Below, piece after piece: positions 16,040 through 24,170 of a DNA stretch of 64,000 nucleotides. The notes beneath the pieces were generated by a model, which ran no database searches, was not told where the DNA came from, and saw only the letters and a list, made by a program, of their open reading frames with translations. Position numbers and translations under genes: made by a program. The DNA comes from Clostridium sp. AF27-2AA (GTDB lineage Bacteria; Bacillota; Clostridia; Lachnospirales; Lachnospiraceae). The DNA is taken from NCBI RefSeq assembly GCF_003478505.1, contig NZ_QUFI01000013.1:35150-99149 (forward strand). The letters are read 5' to 3'. Position 1 is the first letter of the stretch; the number at the start of each line of letters is the position of its first letter.

Positions 16040-17515
16040 TTAAATAATGATGCAGATCAGGCCACCATTGCTGTCGTTGATGATCTTCTGGAGCGCGTCC
16101 TGAAGCTTTGCCTGGCACTCCTCTGTCATCTGGTTTACTTTGGCCTGAATCCCATCTTCCACAATTTGTTCTATGGATTTTCCGAAAATATTCGTCTCCC
16201 AGATTCCATTTTCTTCCCGGTTTGCGTTGTCCTTCATATAGGAGATCAAATCCTGGGCCTGCTGCTCGCTCCCCACAATGGGTGCGATTTCTGTCTGGAT
16301 CTGGGCCCGGATCAGGTTGATAGACGGCGCTTCCGCCTTCATCTTGACCCCATAGCGGTTTCCGTGGCGGATCACCACCGGCTCATCCAAAACAATCTCC
16401 GACCGCTCCGGTGTCACTACGCCGTAGCCTCTGGCCCTTACCTGCTCTACCGCGTTCTGAATCTTGTCATACTCGGACTTTTTTGCCGCCAGATCCTTCA
16501 ACTGCTGCATCAGCTGGTATTCATCCGCAATGGAAAGCCCGGAAAAATCACTTAAAATCTGGTAATAATAGCCGTCCTCAAACAGCATGCGTACCATGAC
16601 TTTTCCATCTGACAGGTTCATCCGGCCAGTTTCCATGCTGCTTACCGCCTCTGCTTCCTCGTCCTTCCAGGAATCTTTAAGATCCTTCATCCGGCGGATG
16701 TGGCTCATGGCATTGCGTGCCGCTTTTACGGCCTGCTGTTTGAGCCAGTGGGACGCCGGAAGAATCTCCAGCCACTTCGGGATCTGAAAGTCTACTTCCG
16801 TCACCGGAAATTCGAACAGCACCTGCTTTAAAATCTGGTAAATATCCCCGGTTTTTAGCTGTTCACAATTCACCGGCATGACACAAACCCCATATTTCGT
16901 TTCCAGTTCCCGGGCCAGATTCCTGGTCTCCTCTGAATACGGGCGGCTGGAGTTTAAAAGCACCAGAAACGGTTTTCCAATCTCCTGAAGCTCCCGGACT
17001 GCCGTTTCCTCCGGTTTTATGTAGGCCTGCCGTTCCAGTTCCCCAAAGGAGCCATCCGTGGTGATTACAAGGCCGATCGTGGAATGGTCACGGATCACCT
17101 TTCTGGTACCAATCTCCGCCGCCATGGTAAAGGGAATGCTTTCTTCAAACCAGGGTGTCTTCACCAGGCGTTCCTTCTCATTCTCCATGTGTCCGCTGGC
17201 CCCTTCGGTCATAAATCCCACACAGTCCACCAGCCGCACCTTCACCGCGGTATCTTCTCCCAGATCAATGCGGGCCGCTTCCTTGGGAACAAATTTGGGC
17301 TCCGTGGTCATGATGGTCTTTCCTGCCGCGCTCTGTGGCAGTTCATCCCGGGTCCGGTTCTTCTGATGCTCATCGGTGATACCGGGCAGTACCATCTGCT
17401 CCATAAACCGTTTGATAAATGTGGACTTTCCGGTCCGCACCGGCCCTACCACTCCCAGATAAATTTCGCCTCCGGTCCTTGCCTGAATATCCCGGTATAC
17501 GCTGTACTGCTCCAT
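16040..17515 (-). CDS. spoIVA: Stage IV sporulation protein A
   Basis: ATPase that polymerises on the forespore surface as the basement layer of the spore coat. The 491 residues match the Bacillus length. The N-terminal domain has Walker A GVVGPVRTGKSTFIKRFM near residue 22, then TIMTTEPKFVPKEA and VRLVDCVGFMTEGASGH, hallmarks of the family; the C-terminus ends with the short hydrophobic NDSNGGLICIII that contacts SpoVM/SpoVID in Bacillus. GGGGGAG lies 8 bases before ATG 17515 but sits inside an inverted repeat (17518-17584). It is next to a PPi-PFK gene, and the usual neighbour gpsA is 6.6 kb away. Confidence 0.97.
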   Translation of the reverse strand: MEQYSVYRDIQARTGGEIYLGVVGPVRTGKSTFIKRFMEQMVLPGITDEHQKNRTRDELPQSAAGKTIMTTEPKFVPKEAARIDLGEDTAVKVRLVDCVGFMTEGASGHMENEKERLVKTPWFEESIPFTMAAEIGTRKVIRDHSTIGLVITTDGSFGELERQAYIKPEETAVRELQEIGKPFLVLLNSSRPYSEETRNLARELETKYGVCVMPVNCEQLKTGDIYQILKQVLFEFPVTEVDFQIPKWLEILPASHWLKQQAVKAARNAMSHIRRMKDLKDSWKDEEAEAVSSMETGRMNLSDGKVMVRMLFEDGYYYQILSDFSGLSIADEYQLMQQLKDLAAKKSEYDKIQNAVEQVRARGYGVVTPERSEIVLDEPVVIRHGNRYGVKMKAEAPSINLIRAQIQTEIAPIVGSEQQAQDLISYMKDNANREENGIWETNIFGKSIEQIVEDGIQAKVNQMTEECQAKLQDALQKIINDSNGGLICIII

Positions 17516-17517
17516 AT

Positions 17518-17584
17518 GGACACTCCCCCTGCCAATAACAGACTTTGCTTCTTGCTGCTGTTAACAATATATGCGGGAGTGTCC
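17518..17584 (-). promoter_or_regulatory. Inverted repeat covering the spoIVA ribosome binding site
   Basis: On the minus strand GGACACTCCC (17575-17584) and GGGAGTGTCC (17518-17527) are perfect 10-base complements, 47 bases apart. The second arm contains the spoIVA Shine-Dalgarno sequence. It would act as an RNA only if the transcript starts upstream of 17584, in or before the PFK gene. Confidence 0.5.
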
Positions 17585-17599
17585 CTGCTTCATTCTATT

Positions 17600-18835
17600 T
17601 TATTTTTTTCCCATATAAAGGTGGCGCGGAATACCGTCTACCATGACAGACGGAGAATCACCCTGGATCAGTGGTCTCACATAATCGATAAACTCCTCGG
17701 TCACATAGGTGCCGTCCTTGGTAATCCACTCTCTCGGCACCATCTTCTCTCCGTTTGCGATCTTGTGAACATCGTAAATGCCGGTCGCGCACTGGTACGG
17801 GTCATCGGATACACGGTCAATGACCACCATCTTGCCGGAATCGCCCTCATCCGCTGCCTTGACAGCGGCACCGCCTACCATGAAGGCCTCATTCACATCG
17901 ACACGGGATGCCAGATGGGCTGCGCTTCGCTGTAAAGTGGAAAATTCAACAGCACGGGTCTTGCAGCCGATATCACGATGGATTACGTTGGCCAGATAGC
18001 TCGCGGTTCCGGTCAGCTGCTTGTGACCGAATGCGTCTACATAATCCGAAGCACTTCCCAGCTCGCTGACATAACGGCCGTCCTGAATGCGGATACCCTC
18101 AGAAACTGCGACAACGACCACATCCTTCTTGACCAGAAGCTTCCGTACTTTCGCAGTAAACTTTTCGATGTCAAAGGTCAGTTCCGGCAGATAGATCAGA
18201 TCTGGTCCGTCACAATCCTCGCCCCGGGACAATGCAGCCGCGCCGGTCAGCCATCCGGCATTGCGGCCCATGATCTCAATGATGATCACCTGCTGCTTTT
18301 TATATGAGAAGCCGATGCCATCCCGGATTACTTCCTTGGTAGAGGTCGCAATATATTTGGCAGCGCTGCCGTAGCCCGGTGTATGATCAGTCAGGGCCAG
18401 GTCGTTGTCTATGGTCTTCGGGACGCCGACAAACTTCTGGGACTGCCCTGTCAGGATTGCGTAATCGGACAGTTTTTTGATCGTGTCCATAGAATCATTT
18501 CCGCCGATGTAAATAAAGCATTCAATATTCAGCTTATTTAAGATTTCAAAAATCTTCACATAGATTTCCTGATTCTCATGGATGTCCGGCAGTTTGTAGC
18601 GGCAGGTGCCAAGGAATGCAGACGGTGTGCGTTTCAGTATTTCCACATCCAGATCACTCCGGATGTACTTGGAAAGATCCACATACTGTTCATCCAGAAG
18701 TCCCTGAATTCCATACAGCATGCCGTATACCTTTTTCGCTCCGCGGTCAACCGCCGTACGGTACACACCTGCAAGACTGGAATTGATGACGGCCGTCGGC
18801 CCTCCGGATTGTCCAACGATTACATTGCCCTTCAT
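17600..18835 (-). CDS. Diphosphate-dependent 6-phosphofructokinase
   Basis: Reversibly phosphorylates fructose 6-phosphate using PPi, as seen from motifs: YIGGNDSMDTIKK carries Asn-Asp where ATP enzymes have Gly-Gly, and GVPKTIDNDL has Lys where ATP enzymes have Gly. The 411 residues also hold EIMGRNAGWLTGAAAL. ATG 18835 has AAGGAGG 7 bases upstream; an extra 24-codon in-frame upstream part would start within the liv terminator. The gene has its own extended -10 promoter. It sits between the liv operon and spoIVA, both on the same strand; the function is central glycolysis. Confidence 0.9.
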   Translation of the reverse strand: MKGNVIVGQSGGPTAVINSSLAGVYRTAVDRGAKKVYGMLYGIQGLLDEQYVDLSKYIRSDLDVEILKRTPSAFLGTCRYKLPDIHENQEIYVKIFEILNKLNIECFIYIGGNDSMDTIKKLSDYAILTGQSQKFVGVPKTIDNDLALTDHTPGYGSAAKYIATSTKEVIRDGIGFSYKKQQVIIIEIMGRNAGWLTGAAALSRGEDCDGPDLIYLPELTFDIEKFTAKVRKLLVKKDVVVVAVSEGIRIQDGRYVSELGSASDYVDAFGHKQLTGTASYLANVIHRDIGCKTRAVEFSTLQRSAAHLASRVDVNEAFMVGGAAVKAADEGDSGKMVVIDRVSDDPYQCATGIYDVHKIANGEKMVPREWITKDGTYVTEEFIDYVRPLIQGDSPSVMVDGIPRHLYMGKK

Positions 18836-18863
18836 AGTAAACCCTCCTTCATATAGTCTTAAC

Positions 18864-18888
18864 GTAACGGGTCCCCACACCCGGTTAC
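18864..18888 (-). promoter_or_regulatory. Hairpin in the PPi-PFK leader
   Basis: GTAACcGGGT and ACCCGTTAC on the minus strand form a 9-bp stem with one bulge in the leader, about 10-15 bases after the predicted transcription start. No T run follows, so it is not a terminator; it may be an operator or a 5'-end stabiliser. Confidence 0.4.
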
Positions 18889-18897
18889 TTTGCCTAA

Positions 18898-18906
18898 ATA
18901 ATACCA
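18898..18906 (-). promoter_or_regulatory. Extended -10 element for the PPi-PFK gene
   Basis: TGGTATTAT on the minus strand directly after the liv terminator. No good -35 box is visible upstream because the terminator stem occupies that place. Confidence 0.55.
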
Positions 18907-18907
18907 C

Positions 18908-18946
18908 AAAAAGGAGCGAAAAGTCTAGGACTTTTCGCTCCTTTTT
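18908..18946 (-). terminator. Terminator of livHMGF
   Basis: A perfect 18-bp stem with a 3-base loop (TAG); arms AAAAAGGAGCGAAAAGTC and its complement. Both sides end in A or T runs, so it could work in both directions. It is about 115 bases beyond the livF stop. Confidence 0.95.
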
Positions 18947-19060
18947 CTATTATTTTCAGACACTTTAAAGTTTTGAAACAAATTCTCGCTTTTTGTCAAA
19001 TTACGGCATCTGTTTTGCTTTTCCCGGCGTTTCGCACAATGTGAGCAACACCCTGTTCGT

Positions 19061-19771
19061 TTATTCACTCAGGTATGCTTTCTTGACGGAATCATCGTTC
19101 ATGAGTTTTTTTGCGTCACCGCTCAGGGCAATCTTACCAGTCTCCAGAACATAAGCACGGTTCGCGATGGAAAGAGCTTTCTTTGCGTTCTGCTCAACCA
19201 GAAGCACGGTTACTCCGTCTGCATTAATCTTCTGAATGATGTCAAAGATCTCGTTTACGTACAGCGGGGACAGACCCATGGACGGCTCATCCATAACGAT
19301 CAGCTTCGGATGGGACATCAGCGCACGGCCCATAGCCAGCATCTGCTGCTCACCGCCGGAAAGTGTACCAGCCATCTGGTTCTTACGCTCTTCCAGACGT
19401 GGGAAACGCTCATAAATTTCCTTCAGGGTCTCTTCCATCTCATTTTTATCATTACGGGTGTAAGCGCCCAGCTTTAAGTTCTGCAGAACGGACAGCTCCG
19501 CGAACACGCGGCGTCCCTCCGGCACGTGGGCAATTCCCATGCCGACCAGCTTGTAACCCGGAATCTTTGTGATATCTTTTCCCTCATAGGTAATGGTGCC
19601 CGCCTTGGACGGGATCAGACCGGTAATGGTCTGCAATGTTGTGGTTTTCCCTGCGCCGTTTGCTCCGATCAGGGCAATGATCTCACCCTGGTTTACCTCA
19701 AATGAGATTCCCTTGATTGCCTGGATGACACCGTAGCAGACTTCCAGGTCTTTTACCTCAAGTATTGCCAT
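19061..19771 (-). CDS. livF: Branched-chain amino acid ABC transporter ATPase LivF
   Basis: One of two ATPases energising uptake of Leu/Ile/Val. The 236 residues show Walker A IGANGAGKTTTLQTI, signature LSGGEQQMLAMGRAL, Walker B LIVMDEPSMGLSP and the switch histidine replaced in the LLVEQN context typical for LivF. It ends the operon; the terminator lies 115 bases downstream. It starts 12 bases after livG. Confidence 0.95.
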   Translation of the reverse strand: MAILEVKDLEVCYGVIQAIKGISFEVNQGEIIALIGANGAGKTTTLQTITGLIPSKAGTITYEGKDITKIPGYKLVGMGIAHVPEGRRVFAELSVLQNLKLGAYTRNDKNEMEETLKEIYERFPRLEERKNQMAGTLSGGEQQMLAMGRALMSHPKLIVMDEPSMGLSPLYVNEIFDIIQKINADGVTVLLVEQNAKKALSIANRAYVLETGKIALSGDAKKLMNDDSVKKAYLSE

Positions 19772-19783
19772 TGCTCTAACCTC

Positions 19784-20542
19784 CTACTCTCCAAGATAAG
19801 CCGTAATAACACGCTTATCATTCAGTACTTCCGATGTCTCACCCTGGGTCAGTACCTGACCGAAGTTTAAGACAGTCAATTTCTCACAGATACCGGAAAC
19901 CAGCTTCATATCATGCTCGATCAGAAGCACAGTCATATCGAAGTGATCGCGCACGAAGCGGATGGTATCCATCAGCTCTGCGGTCTCGTTCGGGTTCATG
20001 CCGGCTGCCGGCTCGTCCAGGAGAAGAAGCTTCGGGTCCGTAGCAAGGGCGCGGGCGATTTCCAGCTTTCTCTGCTTGCCATAAGGCAGGTTGGATGCCT
20101 TGTAATCACACTCCTTATCCAGATCAAAGACCTTTAACAGCTCCATGGCGCGGGCGTTCATTTCCTTCTCTACTTTATAATAACGCGGAAGGCGGAAAAT
20201 ACCCTCAATGGTGGAATACGGATGATGGTTATGCAGGCCTACTTTCACGTTGTCCAGAACACTTAAGTCCTTGAACAGACGGATATTCTGAAAGGTTCTT
20301 GCAATGCCTGCCTGGTTGATCTCGATGGTGCTCTTTCCGGTCAGTTCCTTGCCATCCAGGAAAATAGCGCCGTGATCTGCCTTGTAGACACCGGTCAGCA
20401 GATTGAAAATGGTAGTCTTACCTGCGCCGTTTGGTCCAATGAGGCCGTAAAGCTGTCCCTTTTCGATGGTCAGGCTGAAGTTGTCAACTGCCTTTAAGCC
20501 GCCGAATGAGATGCCGATATTTTTTACTTCCAGCATAGCCAT
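19784..20542 (-). CDS. livG: Branched-chain amino acid ABC transporter ATPase LivG
   Basis: The second ATPase of the transporter. The 252 residues have Walker A IGPNGAGKTTIFNLLTG, a LivG-type signature NLPYGKQRKLEIARAL in place of LSGGQ, Walker B LLLLDEPAAGMNP and LLIEHDM. It begins one base after livM and ends 12 bases before livF. Confidence 0.95.
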   Translation of the reverse strand: MAMLEVKNIGISFGGLKAVDNFSLTIEKGQLYGLIGPNGAGKTTIFNLLTGVYKADHGAIFLDGKELTGKSTIEINQAGIARTFQNIRLFKDLSVLDNVKVGLHNHHPYSTIEGIFRLPRYYKVEKEMNARAMELLKVFDLDKECDYKASNLPYGKQRKLEIARALATDPKLLLLDEPAAGMNPNETAELMDTIRFVRDHFDMTVLLIEHDMKLVSGICEKLTVLNFGQVLTQGETSEVLNDKRVITAYLGE

Positions 20543-20543
20543 A

Positions 20544-21608
20544 TTATGCAGCCTCCTTTGCAGATTTCTTATTCTTCTTGATGCGGTCCATGAAGACAGA
20601 TCTCATCTCAATTGCCTTCGGGCTGGAATTGAAGATCATCATAACGATCAGGACCACTGCGTAGATCAGCATACGGTAATCGTTCAGGCCGCGTAAAAGC
20701 TCCGGAAGCATGGTCAGGATGATGGCCGCGATCATGGAACCGCGGATATTTCCCAGGCCGCCCAGTACCACGAATACCAGGATCATAATGGACATATTAT
20801 AGCCGAAGTTCTTCGGGGTTGCCGCCAGGGAGGATAAGTTGTGGGCATACAGAACACCTGCAACGCCTGCCAGGGCTGCGGAAATCGCAAATGCCATCAG
20901 TTTGTATTTGGTAATATTAATTCCCACAGACTCTGCCGCAATGCGGTTGTCACGGATGGACATGATAGCGCGTCCGGTACGGGAATTGATCAGGTTTAAC
21001 ACGATAAACAGGGTGATCAGCACCAGGATGATACCCACCGTAAAGGTTGCCGCCTTCGGAGTACCGGTAATACCCTGTGCACCCTTGATGATGACAACGC
21101 CGTCCGCGCCCATGCCAAGGGATGTGGTATCCTTGATGGAAAAATGGAATCCGTTGGAATCCAGGCCCACATACATAACATTGATGAGGTTCTTGATGAT
21201 CTCACCGAAGGCCAGGGTAACGATAGCTAGGTAGTCACCTTTTAAGCGCAGTACCGGAATACCGATGATGATGCCGAACACACCTGCTACTGCTGCTCCG
21301 ATGATCAGAGCCAGGAAAAAACGCATACCGACAGATGGGATCGCGTTCTCCATGCACTTGGTGAAAAACGCGCCGGTAAACGCGCCCACACACATGAAAC
21401 CGGCATGGCCCAGGCTTAACTCACCCAGGATACCAACAGTTAAGTTTAAGGATACAGCCAGGATCACATAGATACACAGCGGAACTAAAAGTCCCTTTAA
21501 CAGGCTGGTCATGTGTCCTGTTGCTCCAAGAATCTGAACCAGGATCCAGCAGGCAATTACGATGGCGTAAGTGATGCTGTTCTGGACTAATACTTTGTTC
21601 TTCTTCAT
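20544..21608 (-). CDS. livM: Branched-chain amino acid ABC transporter permease LivM
   Basis: Membrane permease with about nine hydrophobic segments; 354 residues from ATG 21608 (AGGTG 6 bases upstream; a GTG three codons earlier also fits). Family features are LSLGHAGFMCVGAFTGAFF and FGEIIKNLINV, and YAHNLSSLAATPKNF before the last segments. The C-terminus is basic (RIKKNKKSAKEAA). It follows livH directly and precedes livG. Confidence 0.93.
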   Translation of the reverse strand: MKKNKVLVQNSITYAIVIACWILVQILGATGHMTSLLKGLLVPLCIYVILAVSLNLTVGILGELSLGHAGFMCVGAFTGAFFTKCMENAIPSVGMRFFLALIIGAAVAGVFGIIIGIPVLRLKGDYLAIVTLAFGEIIKNLINVMYVGLDSNGFHFSIKDTTSLGMGADGVVIIKGAQGITGTPKAATFTVGIILVLITLFIVLNLINSRTGRAIMSIRDNRIAAESVGINITKYKLMAFAISAALAGVAGVLYAHNLSSLAATPKNFGYNMSIMILVFVVLGGLGNIRGSMIAAIILTMLPELLRGLNDYRMLIYAVVLIVMMIFNSSPKAIEMRSVFMDRIKKNKKSAKEAA

Positions 21609-21617
21609 TCCATTCAC

Positions 21618-22499
21618 CTACACTTTCTCCGTAATCTTTTTGCCCAGGATTCCGGTCGGACGTACCAGAAGTACGACGATCAGCACTGCGAATACGATGG
21701 CGTCAGAAAGCTGGGAAGAAATATATGCCTTGGAAAGGTTCTCGATCACTCCAAGGAGTACGCCGCCGATGAGGGCACCCGGAATGGAGCCGATGCCGCC
21801 GAATACGGCTGCCACAAAAGCCTTGATACCCGGCATGGAACCGGTATACGGAGTCAGGGACGGATAAGCGGAACACAACAGCGCGCCTGCAATTGCCGCC
21901 AGGGCAGAACCGATCGCGAAGGTAATAGCGATGGTGCTGTTAACATTAATGCCCATCAGGGTTGCCGCGCCGGTATCTTCCGATACAGCCAGCATAGCCT
22001 GACCAACCCTGGTCTTGTTGATGAAAGTAGTCAGGGCCACCATGATCACAATACAGGTAATGATCGTAACCAGTGTAACACCGGAAATGGACAGCGCGCC
22101 GCCGGCCAGCTTTAAGCTCGGCACGTTCACAACAGATGTGAACTGACGTGCGTTGGAGCCAAAGATCAGCAGTGCTACGTTCTGCAGCAGATAGCTGACA
22201 CCGATAGCCGTGATCAGAACGGCTAGAGAAGACGCGCCACGCAGCGGCTTATAAGCCACACGCTCGATCACAACACCAAGCACCGTACAGGCGATGACTG
22301 CCACCAGAACGCCCACCATTGGCGGGAGTCCCAGGGTACTTACCATGGTAAAGATGACGAAGCCACCCACCATAATGATATCACCATGAGCAAAGTTCAG
22401 CATTCTCGCGATGCCATAAACCATGGTGTAGCCCAGTGCAATGATCGCGTATACACTGCCCAGGCTGATTCCGTTAATCAAATAAGACAGAAAACTCAT
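21618..22499 (-). CDS. livH: Branched-chain amino acid ABC transporter permease LivH
   Basis: Integral membrane permease, 293 residues, with LGYTMVYGIARMLNFAHGD near the N-terminus (the typical LivH motif) and the EAA-like loop GGIGSIPGALIGGVLLG. Ribosome binding site GAGGTGG is upstream of ATG 22499. Although the four genes livH-M-G-F follow livJ, this gene has its own promoter (22549-22577) after a terminator, so it heads a second transcript. Confidence 0.95.
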   Translation of the reverse strand: MSFLSYLINGISLGSVYAIIALGYTMVYGIARMLNFAHGDIIMVGGFVIFTMVSTLGLPPMVGVLVAVIACTVLGVVIERVAYKPLRGASSLAVLITAIGVSYLLQNVALLIFGSNARQFTSVVNVPSLKLAGGALSISGVTLVTIITCIVIMVALTTFINKTRVGQAMLAVSEDTGAATLMGINVNSTIAITFAIGSALAAIAGALLCSAYPSLTPYTGSMPGIKAFVAAVFGGIGSIPGALIGGVLLGVIENLSKAYISSQLSDAIVFAVLIVVLLVRPTGILGKKITEKV

Positions 22500-22548
22500 G
22501 TACCTACCACCTCTTTATTTTTTCTATAGGAAATAAAACATAACTGGA

Positions 22549-22577
22549 ATTATAGCATAGACATATTTGAAGTTCAA
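22549..22577 (-). promoter_or_regulatory. Internal promoter for livHMGF
   Basis: TTGAAC (22572-22577) and TATAAT (22549-22554), 17 bases apart on the minus strand, with a TGC extended -10. It lies about 135 bases downstream of the livJ terminator. Confidence 0.8.
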
Positions 22578-22712
22578 GCAAAAGTTCGTGAATGCGCACC
22601 ATTTGTCCGTGCACTGGGGACATGTCTTTCAAAATGAATCAGAGCCACACTCCTGCACCTCCGGAGGAAGCTTTTTTCCGAACAGCGTTGTGCAAAATTG
22701 CTTCATACATGG

Positions 22713-22746
22713 AAAAAAGGGAACCGTCCATTGGACGATCCCCTTT
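22713..22746 (-). terminator. Terminator after livJ
   Basis: AAAGGGGATCGTCC and GGACGGTTCCCTTT (two G-U pairs) on the minus strand around AAT, followed by TTT. It lies about 45 bases after the livJ stop codon. Confidence 0.85.
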
Positions 22747-22788
22747 CGGATGTTTCATTGCTGTTCACACATTGTGTACACAGAAAAA

Positions 22789-24000
22789 TTACTGCATCTC
22801 GTATGCGCCGTTTACGATCTTAACAGCCTTCGGTGCCTTGTTCGGCTCACCATTTGCGTTCCAAACCATGTCAGAACCAGTCAGGCCATCAATAGAGATC
22901 TCGGTCATAGCCGGCTTTAATGCGTCACAGATATCGGAAGCGCTCATATCAGCGGTAACGCCTGCCTTCTCAACAGCTGCCTTGATTGCGTAGATCGCAT
23001 CGTAGGAATCTGCAGCAAACTGGTTCGGCTCGATGCCGTAAGCTGCTACATAAGCCTCAGTAAATGCCTTACTGCTCTCCTCAGTGGTGGAGAACGGAGT
23101 TAAGAGCATCAGACCCTCTGCCAGGGAAGTATCAAAGTTCTCTACGGAAAGGATGCCATCCATACCATCACAGCCGAAGAAGACCGGTGCGAATTCTTTG
23201 TCGCTTGCCTGCTTTAAGATGATGGAAGCCTCCTGATAGTAGATCGGAAGGAATACCAGCTCTGCGCCTGCGTCTTTTGCCTTGTCAAGCTGTACGGAGA
23301 AGTCGGTGTTGCTGTCTGCGGTAAATGCCTCGTCAGCTACGATCTCCAGACCCTGGTTTGCTGCCTCAGCAACAAATGCCTCACGAATACCAGAAGAATA
23401 CTCGGTAGAGCTGTCATAGATGATAGCGATCTTGGTAGCCAGCTTGTTCTCGCCAATATACTTAGCGGAAGCGGTACCCTGATCCGGGTCTGCGAAGCAT
23501 ACGCGGAATGCGTTGTCAGTTGCTACGCACTCAACTGCGGAACCGGACGGAGTGATCAGGAACATGTTATCAGACTCAGCCTCTGCTCCTACAGCGATAC
23601 ACGGTTTGGAAGTGGTCGGACCGTCTAATACCTGCATACCCCAGTCTTTTAAGGTGTTGTATGCGTTGATGGATTTCTCTGGATCATTCTCATCATCCTC
23701 AGCCTTGGTCTCGATCATCATGCCGTTGATACCGCCAGCCTCGTTGATCTCCTTTGCTGCCAGCTCTGCGCCGTTTGCGACTGCGTTACCATAAGCTGCG
23801 CCTGCACCGGTTAACGGTCCGATTATGCCTACCTTTAATGTGCCGCCTTCTGCTGCTGCCTCAGTCTCTGCGCCCTCTGCTGCAGTGGTCTCAGCATTAT
23901 CTGCTGCTGCGGTAGTCTCTGCCGGCTTGCTGCCGCCACATGCTGCTAAGGATGCTGCCATCATAGCTGCCATACCAAAACTAACCAGTTTTTTCTTCAT
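22789..24000 (-). CDS. livJ: Branched-chain amino acid-binding lipoprotein LivJ
   Basis: Extracellular substrate-binding lipoprotein for Leu/Ile/Val, anchored to the membrane. The 403 residues start with a signal peptide and lipobox LAAC at about residue 20, then an Ala/Glu-rich linker (AETTAAEGAETEAAAEGG). The binding protein body has the family motifs VGIIGPLTGAGAAYGNAV and DDENDPEKSINAYNTL. GAGGAGG lies before ATG 24000. The strongest promoter in the window (TTGACA-17-TATAAT) drives it and a hairpin sits in its leader. A separate terminator follows, which would give more LivJ than permease, as expected for a binding protein. Confidence 0.94.
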   Translation of the reverse strand: MKKKLVSFGMAAMMAASLAACGGSKPAETTAAADNAETTAAEGAETEAAAEGGTLKVGIIGPLTGAGAAYGNAVANGAELAAKEINEAGGINGMMIETKAEDDENDPEKSINAYNTLKDWGMQVLDGPTTSKPCIAVGAEAESDNMFLITPSGSAVECVATDNAFRVCFADPDQGTASAKYIGENKLATKIAIIYDSSTEYSSGIREAFVAEAANQGLEIVADEAFTADSNTDFSVQLDKAKDAGAELVFLPIYYQEASIILKQASDKEFAPVFFGCDGMDGILSVENFDTSLAEGLMLLTPFSTTEESSKAFTEAYVAAYGIEPNQFAADSYDAIYAIKAAVEKAGVTADMSASDICDALKPAMTEISIDGLTGSDMVWNANGEPNKAPKAVKIVNGAYEMQ

Positions 24001-24028
24001 AATTGTTTCCTCCTCTTAAATGAAAACA

Positions 24029-24052
24029 GGCTTCCTGAACCTTCAGGAAGCC
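24029..24052 (-). promoter_or_regulatory. Terminator-like hairpin in the livJ leader
   Basis: GGCTTCCTGAA and TTCAGGAAGCC are perfect 11-base complements separated by two bases, followed by TGTTTTCATTT, between the promoter and the ribosome binding site. It could be an attenuator or a 5' stabilising hairpin. Confidence 0.6.
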
Positions 24053-24072
24053 GTATCCTTAAAGCTGAACTA

Positions 24073-24101
24073 ATTATAGTAGCCCAAAAAACGCTTGTCA
24101 A
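24073..24101 (-). promoter_or_regulatory. Consensus promoter of livJ
   Basis: A perfect TTGACA (24096-24101) and TATAAT (24073-24078) with a 17-base spacer on the minus strand. Confidence 0.92.
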
Positions 24102-24136
24102 GAACTTTCTTGCGTTAAAGCGAAGTTGAAGCAAAG

Positions 24137-24170
24137 TCATACGGAATTTTCAGTTCTGAAAATTCCTACC
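24137..24170 (-). repeat. Dispersed palindromic repeat, copy C (gpsA 3' end)
   Basis: GGAATTTTCAG and CTGAAAATTCC are 11-base arms with two bases between. The gpsA stop codon (24166-24168) lies in it. The flanks match copies A and B: GGTA before, GTATGA after. Confidence 0.75.

Noticed and set aside
17516..17600. Sigma-E promoter for spoIVA
   Set aside because: No pair of boxes matching sigma-E consensus at the right spacing could be fixed with confidence.
17084..17935. A 283-codon plus-strand frame
   Set aside because: It crosses from spoIVA into the PFK gene on the opposite strand, with no protein features.
22596..22640. GGGGACATGTC-like and GTGCACTGG sequence resembling ends of REP/RAYT-type elements
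   Set aside because: Only a short resemblance from memory, no transposase nearby and no second copy in the window.
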